Positions 19,498-31,157 of a stretch of DNA of 64,000 nucleotides are shown here, piece after piece (position 1 is the first letter of the stretch; the number at the start of each line of letters is the position of its first letter). A program made the position numbers and the translations under genes. The notes beneath the pieces were generated by a model. The model did not search any database. It was not told the DNA's origin and saw only the letters and a list, made by a program, of their open reading frames with translations. The stretch is from NCBI RefSeq assembly GCF_900168005.1, contig NZ_FUYP01000009.1, forward strand, positions 91,156-155,155, in the 5' to 3' direction. Source of the stretch: Sphingopyxis flava. GTDB taxonomy: Bacteria > Pseudomonadota > Alphaproteobacteria > Sphingomonadales > Sphingomonadaceae.

Positions 19498-20223
19498 TTA
19501 TTCCCCTTTATCGGCGGGACGAAGCTCGACATCGCCCGCGTGGATCAACATGAGCTTCCCGCCTCCCAGGCGCAAGCGCAGCGCGCCGTCGGGGGCGAGG
19601 CCATCGAATGACCCCTCGACGTCCGCTTCAGACGCGCGAAGCGACGTTCCGACCGGATGGCCGAACGGCAGCCAGGCGCGCACAATGGCTTCGACGCCTT
19701 CCAGCCGCCAGCTGCGCAGCGCATCGACGAGCGCGATTGCGAGCGCCTCGGCGAAGCGGTCGCGGTCGATCGCCGCCCCTGCGCTCGCAATGGCAAAGGT
19801 CTTCCTGTCAGGCAGGTCGGGCGCCGAGACAAGATTGACCCCGACACCCACGACCACCGCGTCACCGCTGCGCTCGAGCAGGATGCCCGCACATTTCGCG
19901 CCGCCGACCATGAGGTCGTTCGGCCATTTGAGCGCGAAGGCAACCGTCGGGGCCAATGCCTTCACAACCCTGGCGAGCGCGACCGCGACCACGAGGGCCA
20001 GCGTCGCAGGCGACGGATCGCCCGCGGTCAGCTGCACGACAGTCGAGCCCATGAAATTGCCCTCGCCGTCGCCCCACGCGCGGCCGAGCCGCCCGCGCCC
20101 GGCGGTTTGCCGGTCAGCGATCAGCCAATGCCCCTCGCCGACATGCTCGCCGCGCGCAAGCCGGGCGAGCAGGTCGGCGTTGGTCGAACCGGTCTCGGCG
20201 ATGCGCTCGATCGGCGCGATCAG
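19498..20223 (-). CDS. birA: Biotin--[acetyl-CoA-carboxylase] ligase, probable CTG start
   Basis: BirA makes biotinyl-AMP and transfers biotin to the carboxyl-carrier lysine of carboxylases. Conserved parts visible are [23 protein letters not shown] (the biotinyl-AMP GRGR loop) and [20 protein letters not shown], followed by a C-terminal SH3-like domain. The first ATG (20052) lies after the first two motifs, so it would give a truncated 184-residue enzyme. In-frame codons upstream contain no ATG, GTG or TTG. The likeliest start is CTG at 20223, which overlaps the nuoN stop as CTGA, imitating the ATGA overlaps of this operon. It has no N-terminal HTH domain, so it is not a repressor. Confidence 0.8.
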   Translation of the reverse strand: MIAPIERIAETGSTNADLLARLARGEHVGEGHWLIADRQTAGRGRLGRAWGDGEGNFMGSTVVQLTAGDPSPATLALVVAVALARVVKALAPTVAFALKWPNDLMVGGAKCAGILLERSGDAVVVGVGVNLVSAPDLPDRKTFAIASAGAAIDRDRFAEALAIALVDALRSWRLEGVEAIVRAWLPFGHPVGTSLRASEADVEGSFDGLAPDGALRLRLGGGKLMLIHAGDVELRPADKGE

Positions 20224-21659
20224 AACAGCACCGACGCGGCGCTTTGGGCTGCCGCCGCGAGCATCGGGATGAACAAGAAGCCGACCAGTGACAACCAGAG
20301 GGCGCTTACGGTGATGACTGCCCCCTCGGTTCTCGATCCATCACTTCGGATCGCCATCTCGGCTTCCTCGTCGAAGAACATCGTCTTGACGATCGCGATA
20401 TAATAGAAGGCGCCGATCACCGAAACCACGACGCCCGCGACTGCCAGCGGCACGAGGCCCGCGTTCACCGCAGCTTCGAAAACGAGATATTTTGGCCAGA
20501 ACCCGAACAGCGGCGGGATCGCAGCGAGGCTGAAGAGAAACACCGCCATCGCCGCGGCGAGCCCGGGCTGGCGCTTCGACAAGCCGGCATAAGCGGGGAT
20601 GCTCTCGACCATCCGCCCGTCGGCATCCCGAAGCTGCATGACGAACAGGAAGGCGCCGATCGTGGTGACGACATAGACGAGGAGATAGGTGAGAACCGCC
20701 TCGACGCCCTGCTGCGTTCCCGCAGCGAGGCCGATCAGCATGAAACCGACGTTGTTGATCGATGAATAGGCGAGCAGGCGCTTGATATTCTTCTGCCCGA
20801 TCGCCCCGACCGCACCGAGAATGATCGAGGCAAGCGCGAGAAAGATGATGATCTGCTGCCAGGCGGCGAGCGCCGGACCCGCAGCGCCCATCGCCTCGAT
20901 GAGGACGCGCGTCAGCAGGGCCATCGCGGCAACCTTCGGTGCGCTCGCGAAGAAGGTCGTAACCGGCGTCGGCGCGCCCTCGTAGACGTCGGGGGTCCAC
21001 ATATGGAAGGGAACCGCGCTGATCTTGAAGGCGAGACCGGAAATCACAAAGACGATACCGAACAAGAGGCCTATATCGATCCCGCCCGCCATTGCGGTCG
21101 CAACCCCGGCGAAATCGGTAGTGCCCGAAAAGCCGTAGAGCAGCGAAATACCGAACAGCAGAATACCCGAGGCGAGCGCGCCGAGCACGAAATATTTGAG
21201 CCCCGCCTCGCTCGACCGGTCGTCGCCGCGCAGAAAACTCGCGAGCACATAGGAGGCCAGACTATTGAGCTCGAGCCCGACATAGAGGGTCATGAGGTCG
21301 CGCGAAGACGCCATGATACCCATGCCGAGCGCGGCGAACAGGATCAGCGCCGAATATTCAGCGCGCATCGCGGCGCCGAAATAGCGGGGAGCCACCGCGA
21401 TGCAGATCAAGCTCGCTCCATAGATGATGAGCTTTGCAAAGCCGCCAAAGCCGTCAACCGCAAGCGTGCCTGAAAAGACCGCAGCGTCGGTGCCCGACAA
21501 GGCCACCACCGCCGCTCCAGCCGCCGCGAGCGTGAGGAGCGCGGCGAACTGATAAAGGCCGACCTGACGATCGCCCGCGAAGGCGCCAAGCATCAGGGTG
21601 ACGAGCCCGCCGATCGTGAGGATCAGCTCGGGCCAGATGAGCGCGAGGTCGCCGGTCAT
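20220..21659 (-). CDS. nuoN: NADH-quinone oxidoreductase subunit N
   Basis: NuoN is one of three antiporter-like proton-pumping subunits of complex I in the inner membrane. The 479-residue product is almost entirely transmembrane, with about 14 helices. It shows typical motifs: [19 protein letters not shown] (about 218-236, the conserved proton-path region) and [11 protein letters not shown] (about 293-303). It is the last nuo gene of the operon. Its start overlaps the nuoM stop (ATGA), and its stop overlaps the probable birA start. Confidence 0.96.
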   Translation of the reverse strand: MTGDLALIWPELILTIGGLVTLMLGAFAGDRQVGLYQFAALLTLAAAGAAVVALSGTDAAVFSGTLAVDGFGGFAKLIIYGASLICIAVAPRYFGAAMRAEYSALILFAALGMGIMASSRDLMTLYVGLELNSLASYVLASFLRGDDRSSEAGLKYFVLGALASGILLFGISLLYGFSGTTDFAGVATAMAGGIDIGLLFGIVFVISGLAFKISAVPFHMWTPDVYEGAPTPVTTFFASAPKVAAMALLTRVLIEAMGAAGPALAAWQQIIIFLALASIILGAVGAIGQKNIKRLLAYSSINNVGFMLIGLAAGTQQGVEAVLTYLLVYVVTTIGAFLFVMQLRDADGRMVESIPAYAGLSKRQPGLAAAMAVFLFSLAAIPPLFGFWPKYLVFEAAVNAGLVPLAVAGVVVSVIGAFYYIAIVKTMFFDEEAEMAIRSDGSRTEGAVITVSALWLSLVGFLFIPMLAAAAQSAASVLF

Positions 21660-23197
21660 TGGACGCCTCCCGCATGATGAGCCTCGCCGTGCGGCGCCGC
21701 GGCCTCTGGCTTGCCTGCCGTCAGGCGCGCGTCGCCTTCAGGCTTTGCGGGGGCGAGCCGTGCGACCACCGTCGTCACATCGCCGCGCATCGGCGCAAGG
21801 AAGCTTTCGGGATAGACGCCCATCCACAGCGCGACCGCAGCAAGCGGTACGAAAATCGCCCATTCGCGGGGCGTGATGTCCGGCATGGCCTTCACATCGT
21901 CCTTGGTGAGTTCGCCGAACACGATGCGGCGATAGAGGTAGAGCATATAGGCAGCACCGAGGATGATCCCCGTGGTGCAGACGAACGCGGTCCAGCTTGA
22001 GGCTTCGTAAATGCCGGCAAGGCTGAGGAATTCGCCGACGAAGCCGCTCGTGCCAGGCAAGCCGATCGACGCCATGGTGAAGAGCATGAAGAAGAGCGAA
22101 TAGGCCGGCATATTGACGGCGAGGCCGCCATAGCGGCTGATCTCACGCGTGTGCAGGCGATCGTAGATTACCCCGACGCAGAAGAAGAGAGCGGCCGAGA
22201 CGACGCCGTGGCTCAGCATGACGATAAGCGCGCCCTCGATACCCTGCTGATTGAAGGCATAAAGTCCCGCAGTGACAATCGCCATGTGCGCAACCGACGA
22301 ATAGGCAATGAGCTTCTTCATGTCGCTCTGCACCAGTGCGACGAGGCTGGTGTAGACTACCGCGACCATCGACAGCGCAAAGACGAGCCACATGAACTGC
22401 GCCGACGCGTCCGGGAACATCGGCATCATGAAGCGCAGGAAACCGTAGGACCCCATTTTGAGGAGCACGCCGGCAAGGATCATCGAGCCCGCCGTGGGCG
22501 CCTGGACGTGCGCGTCAGGAAGCCAGGTGTGGACCGGCCACATGGGCATCTTCACCGCCATGCTCGCGAAAAAGGCAAGCCACAGCCAGGTCTGCATTTC
22601 GGGCGGGAAGTCGTAGTTCATGAGAACCGGAATCTCGGTCGTCCCCGCCTCGCGGATCATCGCGATCATCGCAAGCAGCATCAGTACCGAGCCGAGCAGC
22701 GTGTAGAGGAAGAATTTGAACGACGCATAAATGCGATTCTGTCCGCCCCAGATGCCGATGATCAAATACATCGGGATCAACACGCCCTCGAAGAAGATGT
22801 AGAAGAGAAGCAGGTCCTGAGCGGCGAAGACGCCGATCATGATGACTTCCATGATCAGGAACATCGCCATGTAGAGGCCGACGCGCTGCTTGATCGATTC
22901 CCAGCTTGCAAGGATGCACAGCGGCATCAGGAAGGTGCTGAGCACGATCAGCATCATCGCAACGCCATCGACGCCAAGCGCCCACTGGAATCGGCCGAAC
23001 AGGTCGGCGCGCTCGACAAATTGCCACTGGGCGCCGCCGATATCGAAATTCGCCCAAAGCGCGATGGCGAGCGCAAGATCGACGAGCGTCGCCGCGAGCG
23101 CCACAAGCCGCGCAGGCCTTGCCTCGAGGAACAGGCAGAGGATGGCGGCGACCGCGGGGATCGCCAGCATCAGCGAAAGAATGGGAAGCCCGCTCAC
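21656..23197 (-). CDS. nuoM: NADH-quinone oxidoreductase subunit M
   Basis: This 513-residue antiporter-like membrane subunit of complex I has about 14 helices. Conserved features include [20 protein letters not shown], the [17 protein letters not shown] segment with the essential Glu (about 136-152), [20 protein letters not shown] and [11 protein letters not shown]. The C-terminal 40 residues are Ala/His/Glu-rich and hydrophilic (ending [11 protein letters not shown]), an extension beyond the usual end. It overlaps nuoL and nuoN by 4 bases each. Confidence 0.96.
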   Translation of the reverse strand: MSGLPILSLMLAIPAVAAILCLFLEARPARLVALAATLVDLALAIALWANFDIGGAQWQFVERADLFGRFQWALGVDGVAMMLIVLSTFLMPLCILASWESIKQRVGLYMAMFLIMEVIMIGVFAAQDLLLFYIFFEGVLIPMYLIIGIWGGQNRIYASFKFFLYTLLGSVLMLLAMIAMIREAGTTEIPVLMNYDFPPEMQTWLWLAFFASMAVKMPMWPVHTWLPDAHVQAPTAGSMILAGVLLKMGSYGFLRFMMPMFPDASAQFMWLVFALSMVAVVYTSLVALVQSDMKKLIAYSSVAHMAIVTAGLYAFNQQGIEGALIVMLSHGVVSAALFFCVGVIYDRLHTREISRYGGLAVNMPAYSLFFMLFTMASIGLPGTSGFVGEFLSLAGIYEASSWTAFVCTTGIILGAAYMLYLYRRIVFGELTKDDVKAMPDITPREWAIFVPLAAVALWMGVYPESFLAPMRGDVTTVVARLAPAKPEGDARLTAGKPEAAAPHGEAHHAGGVQ

Positions 23198-25242
23198 AGG
23201 AACCTCACCATCACCCAGCTGGCAAGGCCGACGAGACCGAGCAGCATCACGAACGCATATCCATAAACATAACCCGATTGCAGCCGGACCGCGAGCCGGG
23301 TCCCCCCTTGGACGAGCGCCGCGACGCCATCGGGTCCGAAGCGGTCGATGGTGCCTTCATCCCCGCGCTTCCAGAAGAAGCGGCCGATCGCGAAAGCGGG
23401 CTTCACGAAGAGGAGATTGTAGAGTTCGTCGAAATACCATTTGTTGAACAGGAACTGGTGGAGCAACCCGAACTGCGCGACAAACCGCGCGGGCAGCGCC
23501 GTGTTGCGGATATAGCTGTTCCACGCAATCAGCAGACCGATCGCCATCGCCGCGAAAGGCATCCATTTGATAAGCGTCGGCACCTCGTGCGCTGCGTGCA
23601 TCAGATGCGCGTCGAATGCGAGGCTGCCATTCCAGAACGCCATCCCCTCTTCGGGATAGATAAAGGGATGGTGGAAGAGATAGCCCGCGAAAATCGCGCC
23701 GACCGACAGCACGCCGAGCGGAATGAGCATCGAGAGCGGACTTTCGTGGGGGTGATAGCCTGCCGTGCCCTCGTGCGCATCGGCGGCGTGGGCGTGATGG
23801 ACATCGCCCCCTGCATGCTCGTCCGCCGGGCGGTCGTGATGATCGCCGTGCACGGCATGCTGGATATGCTCGCTCGCGGCCCAGCGCGGCTTCCCGAAGA
23901 AAGTCAGGAAAACGAGGCGCCACGAATAGAAGCTCGTCAGGAGCGCGGCGAAGGTCCCGACCCAGAAGGCAATCTGGCCGCCCCCGCCCGACGCATAGGC
24001 CGCCTCGAGGATGCCGTCCTTCGAATAGAAGCCGGCAAAGCCGAACACACCTGCGATGCCGACGCCGGTGATCGCCAGCGTTCCGGCCATCATCGCCCAA
24101 TAGGTGAGCGGGATGTGCTTCCGAAGGCCGCCGTAATAGCGCATGTCCTGCTCGTGATGCATCGCATGGATCACCGAGCCAGCGCCGAGGAACAGCAGCG
24201 CCTTGAAGAAGGCATGGGTGAAGAGGTGGAACATCGCGGCGCCATAGGCGCCGACGCCTGCTGCAAAGAACATGTAGCCGAGCTGCGAGCAGGTCGAATA
24301 GGCAATGACGCGCTTGATGTCCCACTGCGTGGTGCCGACCGTCGCGGCGAAAAGGCATGTCGCTGCGCCCACGAAGGTGACGACACCGAGCGCGATGGGC
24401 GCGACCTCGAACATGGGCGACAGGCGGCAGACCATGAACACGCCCGCGGTGACCATCGTTGCAGCGTGGATCAATGCGCTGACGGGCGTCGGGCCTTCCA
24501 TCGCGTCGGGAAGCCAGGTGTGCAGCCCAAGCTGCGCCGACTTGCCCATCGCGCCGATGAACAGCAACAGGCAGAGCACGGTCATTGTGTCGAACCGCTG
24601 GCCAAGAAAGCCGATCGTCGACCCCGCCATGCCAGGCGCTGCGGCCAGTATCTCGGGAATCGACACGGTATTGAACACGAGGAAGGTGCCGAAGATGCCG
24701 AGCATGAAGCCGAGGTCGCCGACACGGTTGACGACAAATGCCTTGATCGCCGCAGCATTGGCGCTTGGCTTTTTGTACCAGAATCCGATGAGGAGATAGG
24801 AAGCGAGACCGACGCCTTCCCAGCCGAAGAACATCTGAACGAGGTTGTTCGCCGTCACCAGCATCAGCATCGCAAAGGTGAAGAGCGAGAGATAGGCGAA
24901 GAAGCGCGGCTGGTCCGGATCCTCCTCCATATAGCCCCAGCTATAGAGGTGGACGAGCGCCGACACGGTCGTGATCACAACCAGCATCACCGCGGTCAGC
25001 GTGTCGACGCGCAGCTCCCAGTTGAACTGAAGCGCGCCCGAGGAGACCCAGTGGAGCACGGGCGTCACGCTCGCCTCGGCATCGCCGCCGAGGAAAGAAA
25101 GGAAGATCGGCCAGCTCAAGGCGCAGCTTGCAAAGAGCGCGCCGGTCGTCACGATCTTCGAGGCCGCAGTACCGATGAAGCGCTGGCCAAGGCCTGCTAC
25201 GAGAGCCGCAAGCAGCGGCAGGAAAACGATCGCCTGAATCAC
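23194..25242 (-). CDS. nuoL: NADH-quinone oxidoreductase subunit L
   Basis: This 682-residue antiporter-like subunit carries the C-terminal lateral helix that runs along the membrane arm of complex I. Recognised segments are [40 protein letters not shown] (about 222-241) and [19 protein letters not shown] His/Asp-rich loop near residues 465-495 ([14 protein letters not shown] and following) is cytosolic or periplasmic and poorly conserved. It lies 4 bp downstream of nuoK and overlaps nuoM by 4 bases. Confidence 0.96.
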   Translation of the reverse strand: MIQAIVFLPLLAALVAGLGQRFIGTAASKIVTTGALFASCALSWPIFLSFLGGDAEASVTPVLHWVSSGALQFNWELRVDTLTAVMLVVITTVSALVHLYSWGYMEEDPDQPRFFAYLSLFTFAMLMLVTANNLVQMFFGWEGVGLASYLLIGFWYKKPSANAAAIKAFVVNRVGDLGFMLGIFGTFLVFNTVSIPEILAAAPGMAGSTIGFLGQRFDTMTVLCLLLFIGAMGKSAQLGLHTWLPDAMEGPTPVSALIHAATMVTAGVFMVCRLSPMFEVAPIALGVVTFVGAATCLFAATVGTTQWDIKRVIAYSTCSQLGYMFFAAGVGAYGAAMFHLFTHAFFKALLFLGAGSVIHAMHHEQDMRYYGGLRKHIPLTYWAMMAGTLAITGVGIAGVFGFAGFYSKDGILEAAYASGGGGQIAFWVGTFAALLTSFYSWRLVFLTFFGKPRWAASEHIQHAVHGDHHDRPADEHAGGDVHHAHAADAHEGTAGYHPHESPLSMLIPLGVLSVGAIFAGYLFHHPFIYPEEGMAFWNGSLAFDAHLMHAAHEVPTLIKWMPFAAMAIGLLIAWNSYIRNTALPARFVAQFGLLHQFLFNKWYFDELYNLLFVKPAFAIGRFFWKRGDEGTIDRFGPDGVAALVQGGTRLAVRLQSGYVYGYAFVMLLGLVGLASWVMVRFL

Positions 25243-25246
25243 CGGT

Positions 25247-25552
25247 TTACCCCTTCATCCGGTTGGCATCGTCGACGGCAATGGTGCCGCGGCCGCGGAA
25301 ATAGATGACGAGAATCGCAAGCCCGATCGCCGCTTCACCGGCAGCGACGGTCAGCACGAACATTGCGAACACCTGCCCGACAAGGTCGCCGAGCGCCGCG
25401 CTGAACGCGACGAGGTTGATGTTTACCGCGAGCAGGATGAGCTCGATCGCCATCAGGATGACGATGATGTTCTTGCGGTTGATGAAGATGCCGAGCACGC
25501 CGAGCGTGAACAGCACCGCCGAAACGGCGAGATAATGGCCGACCGAAATCAC
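25247..25552 (-). CDS. nuoK: NADH-quinone oxidoreductase subunit K
   Basis: This 101-residue complex I membrane subunit has three transmembrane helices. The conserved glutamate lies in the second helix ([20 protein letters not shown], about 29-48), a residue of the central proton channel. The length matches the family exactly. It overlaps nuoJ by 4 bases and precedes nuoL by 4 bp. Confidence 0.96.
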   Translation of the reverse strand: MISVGHYLAVSAVLFTLGVLGIFINRKNIIVILMAIELILLAVNINLVAFSAALGDLVGQVFAMFVLTVAAGEAAIGLAILVIYFRGRGTIAVDDANRMKG

Positions 25553-26160
25553 AATTCCATCCCCTGCCCGACACCCGGATCGACCAGCCGCGTCGCTTCG
25601 TCCGGACGGCGGCGGTTCTGTGCCGCGATTTTCTGACTGCGCGTTCCGCCGCGCTGGCGATGCGTGAGCGCGATCGCGCCGATCATCGCGACGAGAAGGA
25701 CGATGCCCGCCGCTTCAAAGAGGAAGATGTAGCGCGTGTAGAGCAGTTCGCCGATCTGCTGGATATTGCTCTTGTCAGCGACGGCGGGCGCCGCGCGCGC
25801 CGCAAGGTCGATGCCGCCAGCACTCCATGCGCCAAGCGCAAAGACGAGCTCGGCCGCGAGGATGATCGCAACGAGCGCGCCGAGCGGAAGGTAGCGGACG
25901 AAACCGGCACGAAGCTCGGCGAAATCGATATCGAGCATCATCACCACGAACAGGAACAATACCGCGACCGCGCCGACATAGACGATGACGAGCAGCATCG
26001 CGATAAATTCGGCGCCCGCGAGCAGCATCAGCCCCGCCGCGTTGAAGAAGGCAAGGATCAGCCACATGACGCTGTGGACCGGATTGCGTGCGAAAACCAC
26101 CATTGCTGCAGACGCAATGACGAGGAACGCGAAGAGATAGAAGGCGATGAGCTGAATCAT
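25549..26160 (-). CDS. nuoJ: NADH-quinone oxidoreductase subunit J
   Basis: This 203-residue membrane subunit of complex I has five helices. Motifs include [20 protein letters not shown] (about 23-42) and [20 protein letters not shown] (about 56-75), which contains the conserved Tyr/Gly pi-bulge of the third helix. The C-terminal tail after about 170 is basic ([19 protein letters not shown]). It overlaps nuoK by 4 bases and follows nuoI by 12 bp. Confidence 0.96.
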   Translation of the reverse strand: MIQLIAFYLFAFLVIASAAMVVFARNPVHSVMWLILAFFNAAGLMLLAGAEFIAMLLVIVYVGAVAVLFLFVVMMLDIDFAELRAGFVRYLPLGALVAIILAAELVFALGAWSAGGIDLAARAAPAVADKSNIQQIGELLYTRYIFLFEAAGIVLLVAMIGAIALTHRQRGGTRSQKIAAQNRRRPDEATRLVDPGVGQGMEL

Positions 26161-26172
26161 GTGCGCGCGCCC

Positions 26173-26661
26173 TTACCGATAGGGCGCGTCGGCGGCAAGG
26201 TTGGCCGCGATCGCGCGCTCCCATTTGTCGCCGTTGGCGAGGAGCTTGGCCTTGTCATAGAGCAGTTCCTCGCGCGTCTCGGTCGAGAATTCGAAGTTCG
26301 GCCCCTCGACGATCGCATCGACCGGGCAGGCTTCCTGACAGAAACCGCAATAGATGCACTTGGTCATGTCGATGTCGTAGCGCGTCGTGCGGCGGCTTCC
26401 GTCCTCGCGCGGCTCGGCCTCGATCGTGATCGCCAGCGCAGGACAGATTGCCTCGCACAGCTTGCACGCAATGCAGCGCTCCTCGCCGTTCGGATAACGG
26501 CGCAGCGCATGCTCGCCGCGAAAGCGCGGACTCAGCGCATTCTTCTCGAAGGGATAGTTGATCGTCGCCTTCGGCTTGAAGAAATATTTGAGCGTCAACC
26601 AATGCGCCTGCACGAATTCCCACAGGGTAAAGGTTTTGACGAAGTGGGCGATGGAACTCAT
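26173..26661 (-). CDS. nuoI: NADH-quinone oxidoreductase subunit I
   Basis: This 162-residue peripheral-arm subunit carries iron-sulfur clusters N6a and N6b. Two ferredoxin motifs are intact: [16 protein letters not shown] (about 63-78) and [16 protein letters not shown] (about 102-117). The N-terminal amphipathic helix ([20 protein letters not shown]) anchors it to the membrane arm. The length is standard for alphaproteobacteria and mitochondrial TYKY. The start overlaps the nuoH stop by 4 bases. Confidence 0.97.
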   Translation of the reverse strand: MSSIAHFVKTFTLWEFVQAHWLTLKYFFKPKATINYPFEKNALSPRFRGEHALRRYPNGEERCIACKLCEAICPALAITIEAEPREDGSRRTTRYDIDMTKCIYCGFCQEACPVDAIVEGPNFEFSTETREELLYDKAKLLANGDKWERAIAANLAADAPYR

Positions 26662-27701
26662 GAATACCTCGTCAGCATCAAATAGCCGGATACCAGGAAG
26701 ACCCAGATCAGCGAGATCGGCAGGAAGACCTTCCAGCCGAGGCGCATCAGCTGGTCATAGCGGTAGCGGGGAACGGTCGCCTTCACCCAGCTGAAGACGA
26801 AGAAGAAAAAGAGGATCTTCGCGAACAGCCAGATGATCCCCGGAACCGCATAAAGCGGCGCCCAGTCGAGAGGCGGCAGCCAGCCGCCCCAGAAGAGCAC
26901 GGCGTTGAGCGTGCACATCAAGAGCACATTTGCATATTCGCCGAGCCAGAAGAGCGCGAAGCTCATCGACGAATATTCGGTCTGATAGCCTGCGACGAGC
27001 TCGCTTTCGGCCTCGGTGAGGTCGAACGGCGTTCGCGCCGTCTCGGCGAGCGACGAGATGAAGAAGAGCACTGCGAGCGGGAAGAGCAGGAGGTTGAAGC
27101 CGAAGGCGTTGACCAGCCCGAGCCCGTGCCCGAGCTGCGCTTTCACAATCTCGTTGAGGTTGAAGCTGTCGGCGAAGAGGACGACCCCAATGAGAATGAA
27201 GCCGATCGAGACTTCATAGCTGATCATCTGCGCCGAGGCGCGCATCGCGGAGAAGAAGGGGTATTTGGAGTTCGACGACCAACCCGACAGGATGACGCCA
27301 TAGACGCCGAGCGAGCTCACCGCGAGGATATAGAGCAGGCCGACGTTGATGTCGGCGAGCACCGCGCCCGAATTGAACGGGATCACCGCCCACGCCATGA
27401 GCGCGACGGTGAAGGTGATGATCGGCGCGATCAGGAACAGCCCGCGGTTCGCCGAACTCGGGATGATCGTTTCCTGCAGGAAGACTTTCAGGCCGTCGGC
27501 AAAGCTCTGGAGCAGACCGAAGGGTCCGACGACGTTCGGCCCGCGCCGAAGCGCCATCGCCGCCCAGATCTTGCGATCGGCATAGATGATCATCGCAACC
27601 GCCAGCATCAGCGGCAGCGCGATCAGCAGAATGCCGCAAACCGTCGCGACGCCCCACGCCCACTCGTAGGACATGCCAAGGGATTGGAAAAACGCGGTCA
27701 T
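26658..27701 (-). CDS. nuoH: NADH-quinone oxidoreductase subunit H
   Basis: NuoH, with NuoB and NuoD, forms the quinone-binding chamber of complex I. The 347-residue product has eight helices and shows [20 protein letters not shown] (about 41-60), [34 protein letters not shown] (about 210-229) and GYQTEYSSM with the conserved acidic residues. The open frame runs to 28082, but the ATG at 27701 ([10 protein letters not shown]) overlaps the nuoG stop as ATGA and begins the conserved protein. Confidence 0.96.
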   Translation of the reverse strand: MTAFFQSLGMSYEWAWGVATVCGILLIALPLMLAVAMIIYADRKIWAAMALRRGPNVVGPFGLLQSFADGLKVFLQETIIPSSANRGLFLIAPIITFTVALMAWAVIPFNSGAVLADINVGLLYILAVSSLGVYGVILSGWSSNSKYPFFSAMRASAQMISYEVSIGFILIGVVLFADSFNLNEIVKAQLGHGLGLVNAFGFNLLLFPLAVLFFISSLAETARTPFDLTEAESELVAGYQTEYSSMSFALFWLGEYANVLLMCTLNAVLFWGGWLPPLDWAPLYAVPGIIWLFAKILFFFFVFSWVKATVPRYRYDQLMRLGWKVFLPISLIWVFLVSGYLMLTRYS

Positions 27702-29710
27702 TCCGCCGCCTCCGCATAGTCGACGCCGTGAAGCAATTCTTCCGAGCAGCGCTGCATCGTCGGCGAGGCGCGGCAGATGGCGTTGGTGAGGTAGAAGTCC
27801 TTGATCGGCGACGGAATCGCGCGTGCCTCGGGCTTCGCGGGCAGATTGGGCGCCGTCCAGCCATAGTCGGCGATCCCCTCGATGCCGAGCGCCGGCACCG
27901 CGGCGATCATCGCGGCGCGGCATTCGGCGAAACTGTCGAAGCCGACATGGACGCCGAGCGCATCGGCGAGCGCGCGGAAGATACTCCAATCCTCGCGGGC
28001 GTCGCCCGGGGCGAACACCGCTTTCTCGCTGCGCTGGACGCGGCCTTCGGTGTTGACCGTGGTGAAATCCTTCTCGGTCCACGCCGCCGCTGGCAGGATG
28101 ACGTCGGCGGCGTGCGCGCCCTTATCGCCATGATGGCCGACATAGACCTTGAACGTCTCCGTAAAGGCCGAAAAATCGACCTCGTCGGCGCCGAGGAAGA
28201 AGGCAAGCCTGGGCTTCGCCGCAATGATGTCGCGGATGCCGCCCGGCTGTGCATAGCCGAGCATCAGCGCGCCCATGCGCGCGGCCGAGAAATGGACGAC
28301 GTTGAAGCCGTTCCACCCATCCTTGACTGCATTCACTGCCTTGGCCAGCGCGAGGCCGGCGCCGTGCACGCCTGGTACCGACAAGGCACCGCCGCCGAAG
28401 ATCAGCATCGGGCGCTCAGCAGCCTTCAGCGCGTCGGTGACATGCCTCGGCAGCTTCGCGACCAGCGAGGCGTCGTCGCCGAGCCACCCGGCCTTGTAGG
28501 TCAGATCGACCTCGGGGCCGATGCCGAACACCTTCGCGCCCTTTTTCCACACCGCCTTGCGGACGCGCGTGTTGATGAGCGGCGCTTCCCAGCGCAGATT
28601 CGTACCCACAAGCAGGATCACGTCGGCATTCTCGGCCTCAGCGATCGTCGTGTTGAAGTTGACCGCCGACAGGCTGGTGACGTCATAGTCGAGCCCGGTC
28701 TGGCGCCCCTCGAGAAGATGGCCGCCGAGCGCGGTTACCAGCGCCTTCGCCGCGAACATCGTCTCGCAATCGGCCATGTCGCCCGCGATTGCGGCGACCG
28801 ACGAGCCGGCGTTCACCGCCTTGATCGCCTCGAAGGCTTCTGCCCAGCTTGCCTCGACAAGCTCGCCGTCCTTGCGCACGAACGGACGGTCGAGGCGGCG
28901 GCGAATGAGGCCATCGACGTGGTGGCGCGTCTTGTCGCTCGCCCATTCTTCGTTCACATCATCGTTGACGCGCGGCAGGACGCGCAGGACCTGCCGCCCG
29001 CGGCTGTCGATGCGCACGTTGGTGCCGACCGCGTCCATCATGTCGATGCCGAGCGTCTTGGTGAGTTCCCACGGACGCGCCTCGAACGCATAGGGCTTCG
29101 ACGTCAGCGCGCCGACCGGGCAGAGGTCGACGACATTGCCCGAAAGCTCGCTCGCGACCGCGCGCTCGAGGTAGGAGGTGATCTGCATATTCTCGCCGCG
29201 ATAGATCGCGCCGATATCCTCAACCCCCGCGACCTCCTCGGCAAAACGGACGCAGCGCGTGCACTGGATGCAGCGCGTCATCACCGTCTTGACGATCGGG
29301 CCCATATATTTCTCGGTTACCGCGCGCTTGTTTTCATCAAAGCGCGAAGCGCCGCGGCCATAGGCGATCGACTGGTCCTGCAGATCGCACTCGCCGCCCT
29401 GGTCGCAGATCGGACAATCGAGCGGATGGTTGATGAGCAGAAACTCCATCACCCCTTCGCGCGCCTTCTTCACCATCGGGCTGTCGGTCTTGATCACTTG
29501 CCCTTCAGCGGCGGGCAGCGCGCACGACGCCTGCGGCTTGGGCGGGCCGGGCGACACTTCGACGAGGCACATACGGCAGTTGCCGGCGATCGACAGGCGT
29601 TCATGGTAGCAGAAGCGCGGGATTTCCTTCCCCGCCATTTCGCACGCCTGCAGGACGGTCGCGCCCTGCGGAACGTCGAGTTCTACGCCATCTACGGTAA
29701 CCTTCGGCAT
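27698..29710 (-). CDS. nuoG: NADH-quinone oxidoreductase subunit G
   Basis: NuoG is the large iron-sulfur subunit of the NADH arm. The 670-residue product has an N-terminal 2Fe-2S domain ([19 protein letters not shown], about 34-52), the His/Cys4 cluster site [19 protein letters not shown] (about 97-115), a 4Fe-4S motif [11 protein letters not shown] (about 145-155), and a molybdopterin-oxidoreductase-like C-terminal half without bound cofactor. I set the start at the ATG at 29710 (MPKVTVDG), which shares one base with the nuoF stop. The open frame extends further upstream without homology. Confidence 0.96.
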   Translation of the reverse strand: MPKVTVDGVELDVPQGATVLQACEMAGKEIPRFCYHERLSIAGNCRMCLVEVSPGPPKPQASCALPAAEGQVIKTDSPMVKKAREGVMEFLLINHPLDCPICDQGGECDLQDQSIAYGRGASRFDENKRAVTEKYMGPIVKTVMTRCIQCTRCVRFAEEVAGVEDIGAIYRGENMQITSYLERAVASELSGNVVDLCPVGALTSKPYAFEARPWELTKTLGIDMMDAVGTNVRIDSRGRQVLRVLPRVNDDVNEEWASDKTRHHVDGLIRRRLDRPFVRKDGELVEASWAEAFEAIKAVNAGSSVAAIAGDMADCETMFAAKALVTALGGHLLEGRQTGLDYDVTSLSAVNFNTTIAEAENADVILLVGTNLRWEAPLINTRVRKAVWKKGAKVFGIGPEVDLTYKAGWLGDDASLVAKLPRHVTDALKAAERPMLIFGGGALSVPGVHGAGLALAKAVNAVKDGWNGFNVVHFSAARMGALMLGYAQPGGIRDIIAAKPRLAFFLGADEVDFSAFTETFKVYVGHHGDKGAHAADVILPAAAWTEKDFTTVNTEGRVQRSEKAVFAPGDAREDWSIFRALADALGVHVGFDSFAECRAAMIAAVPALGIEGIADYGWTAPNLPAKPEARAIPSPIKDFYLTNAICRASPTMQRCSEELLHGVDYAEAAE

Positions 29711-30999
29711 TATTCGGCGGCCTCCAACGCGCCGCCATTCTCGCGGATGCGGCGTTCGATTTCGGGGCGGAAGTGACGGATCAGGCCCTGGATCGGCCAT
29801 GCGGCCGCGTCGCCGAGCGCGCAGATGGTGTGCCCTTCAACCTGCTTGGTCACGTCGAACAAGGTGTCGATCTCGCTGATGTCGGCGTCGCCGGTGCGCA
29901 GCCGCTCCATCACGCGCCACATCCAGCCGGTGCCTTCGCGGCACGGCGTACACTGGCCGCAGCTTTCATGCTTGTAGAAATAGCTGATCCGGCTGATCGC
30001 CTGAACGACGTCGGTCGACTTGTCCATCACGATCGCGGCGGCAGTACCGAGGCCCGAACCCAAATCCTTGAGGCCGTCGAAATCCATCGGCGCGTCCATG
30101 ATCTGGGCCGCCGGAACCAGCGGGACCGACGAGCCGCCGGGGATCACGGCGAGCAGATTGTCCCAGCCGCCGCGGATACCGCCGCAATGGGTATCGATGA
30201 GTTCGCGAAAAGTGATGCCCATCTCCTCCTCGACGACGCACGGCTTGTTTACATGGCCGCTGATCTGGAAGAGCTTGGTGCCCTTGTTGTTCTCGCGCCC
30301 GAAGCTGGAGAACCAGACAGCGCCGCGCCGGAGGATCGTCGGGACAACCGCGATGCTCTCGACATTGTTCACGGTCGTCGGGCAGCCGTAGAGGCCCGCG
30401 CCCGCCGGGAACGGCGGCTTCAGGCGCGGCTGCCCCTTTTTGCCCTCGAGGCTCTCGATCATCGCGGTTTCTTCGCCGCAAATATAGGCGCCGGCGCCGC
30501 GGTGGACGAAGACGTCGAAATCATAGCCCGACTTCGCCGCATTCTTGCCGAGCAGGCCCGCATCATAGGCCTCCTGCACCGCGGCGAACAATGTTTCGGC
30601 CTCGCGGATGAACTCGCCGCGAATGTAGATGTAGGCAGCGCGCGCGCGCATCGCATAGCCCGCAATCAACGCGCCTTCGATGAGCTTGTGCGGATCGTGA
30701 CGGATAATTTCGCGGTCCTTGCACGACCCCGGCTCGGATTCGTCGGCGTTGATCACGAGGAAGCTCGGGCGGTCGGCGCGCGGCTCCTTCGGCATGAACG
30801 ACCATTTGAGGCCGGTCGGAAAGCCCGCACCCCCGCGGCCGCGCAGGCCCGATGCCTTGATCTCCTCGATGATCGCGTCCTGGCCGCGGCTCATCAGATC
30901 CTTGGTCTTGTCCCAATCACCGCGCGCCTGCGCGGATTTGAGGTTCCACGGCTGGAATCCGTAGAGATTGGTGAAAATCCGGTCCTTGTCGGCGAGCAT
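29710..30999 (-). CDS. nuoF: NADH-quinone oxidoreductase subunit F
   Basis: NuoF binds NADH, FMN and cluster N3 and is the electron entry site of complex I. The 429-residue product contains [19 protein letters not shown] (about 52-70), [15 protein letters not shown] (about 83-97) and [19 protein letters not shown] for NADH and [15 protein letters not shown] (about 348-359) followed by a later Cys in HTICALGD ligates the 4Fe-4S cluster. Its start codon shares a base with the stop of a small membrane-protein gene inserted between nuoE and nuoF. Confidence 0.97.
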   Translation of the reverse strand: MLADKDRIFTNLYGFQPWNLKSAQARGDWDKTKDLMSRGQDAIIEEIKASGLRGRGGAGFPTGLKWSFMPKEPRADRPSFLVINADESEPGSCKDREIIRHDPHKLIEGALIAGYAMRARAAYIYIRGEFIREAETLFAAVQEAYDAGLLGKNAAKSGYDFDVFVHRGAGAYICGEETAMIESLEGKKGQPRLKPPFPAGAGLYGCPTTVNNVESIAVVPTILRRGAVWFSSFGRENNKGTKLFQISGHVNKPCVVEEEMGITFRELIDTHCGGIRGGWDNLLAVIPGGSSVPLVPAAQIMDAPMDFDGLKDLGSGLGTAAAIVMDKSTDVVQAISRISYFYKHESCGQCTPCREGTGWMWRVMERLRTGDADISEIDTLFDVTKQVEGHTICALGDAAAWPIQGLIRHFRPEIERRIRENGGALEAAE

Positions 31000-31157
31000 C
31001 AGCGACCCCCACCCTTCTTGAGCATCGTGTAAGCAATATAGCCGAGCGCGACGATCAGCAGCGGCCCGAGAAGCGCAAAGGTCACGCGCAGCACGAAACC
31101 GAGCACGACGAGCGCGCCGATAATCGCGAGAATCGTGATGATATCCTTCTGGGTCAT
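30999..31157 (-). CDS. Small (52-residue) membrane protein embedded in the nuo operon
   Basis: An open frame of 52 residues fills the space between nuoE and nuoF exactly: its ATG at 31157 shares one base with the nuoE stop, and its TGA shares one base with the nuoF ATG (TGATG at both ends). The protein reads as [20 protein letters not shown], then a hydrophobic stretch [20 protein letters not shown], and a basic C-terminus ending MLKKGGGR. This gives two short transmembrane helices or one long hairpin. The double coupling argues strongly that it is translated. I recognise no known complex I subunit; a role in assembly or stability is only a guess. Confidence 0.8.
   Translation of the reverse strand: MTQKDIITILAIIGALVVLGFVLRVTFALLGPLLIVALGYIAYTMLKKGGGR

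Noticed and set aside
23119..25308. 729-codon open frame on the plus strand
   Set aside because: It is antisense to nuoL and lacks any protein-like pattern (Arg/His/Glu-rich shadow).
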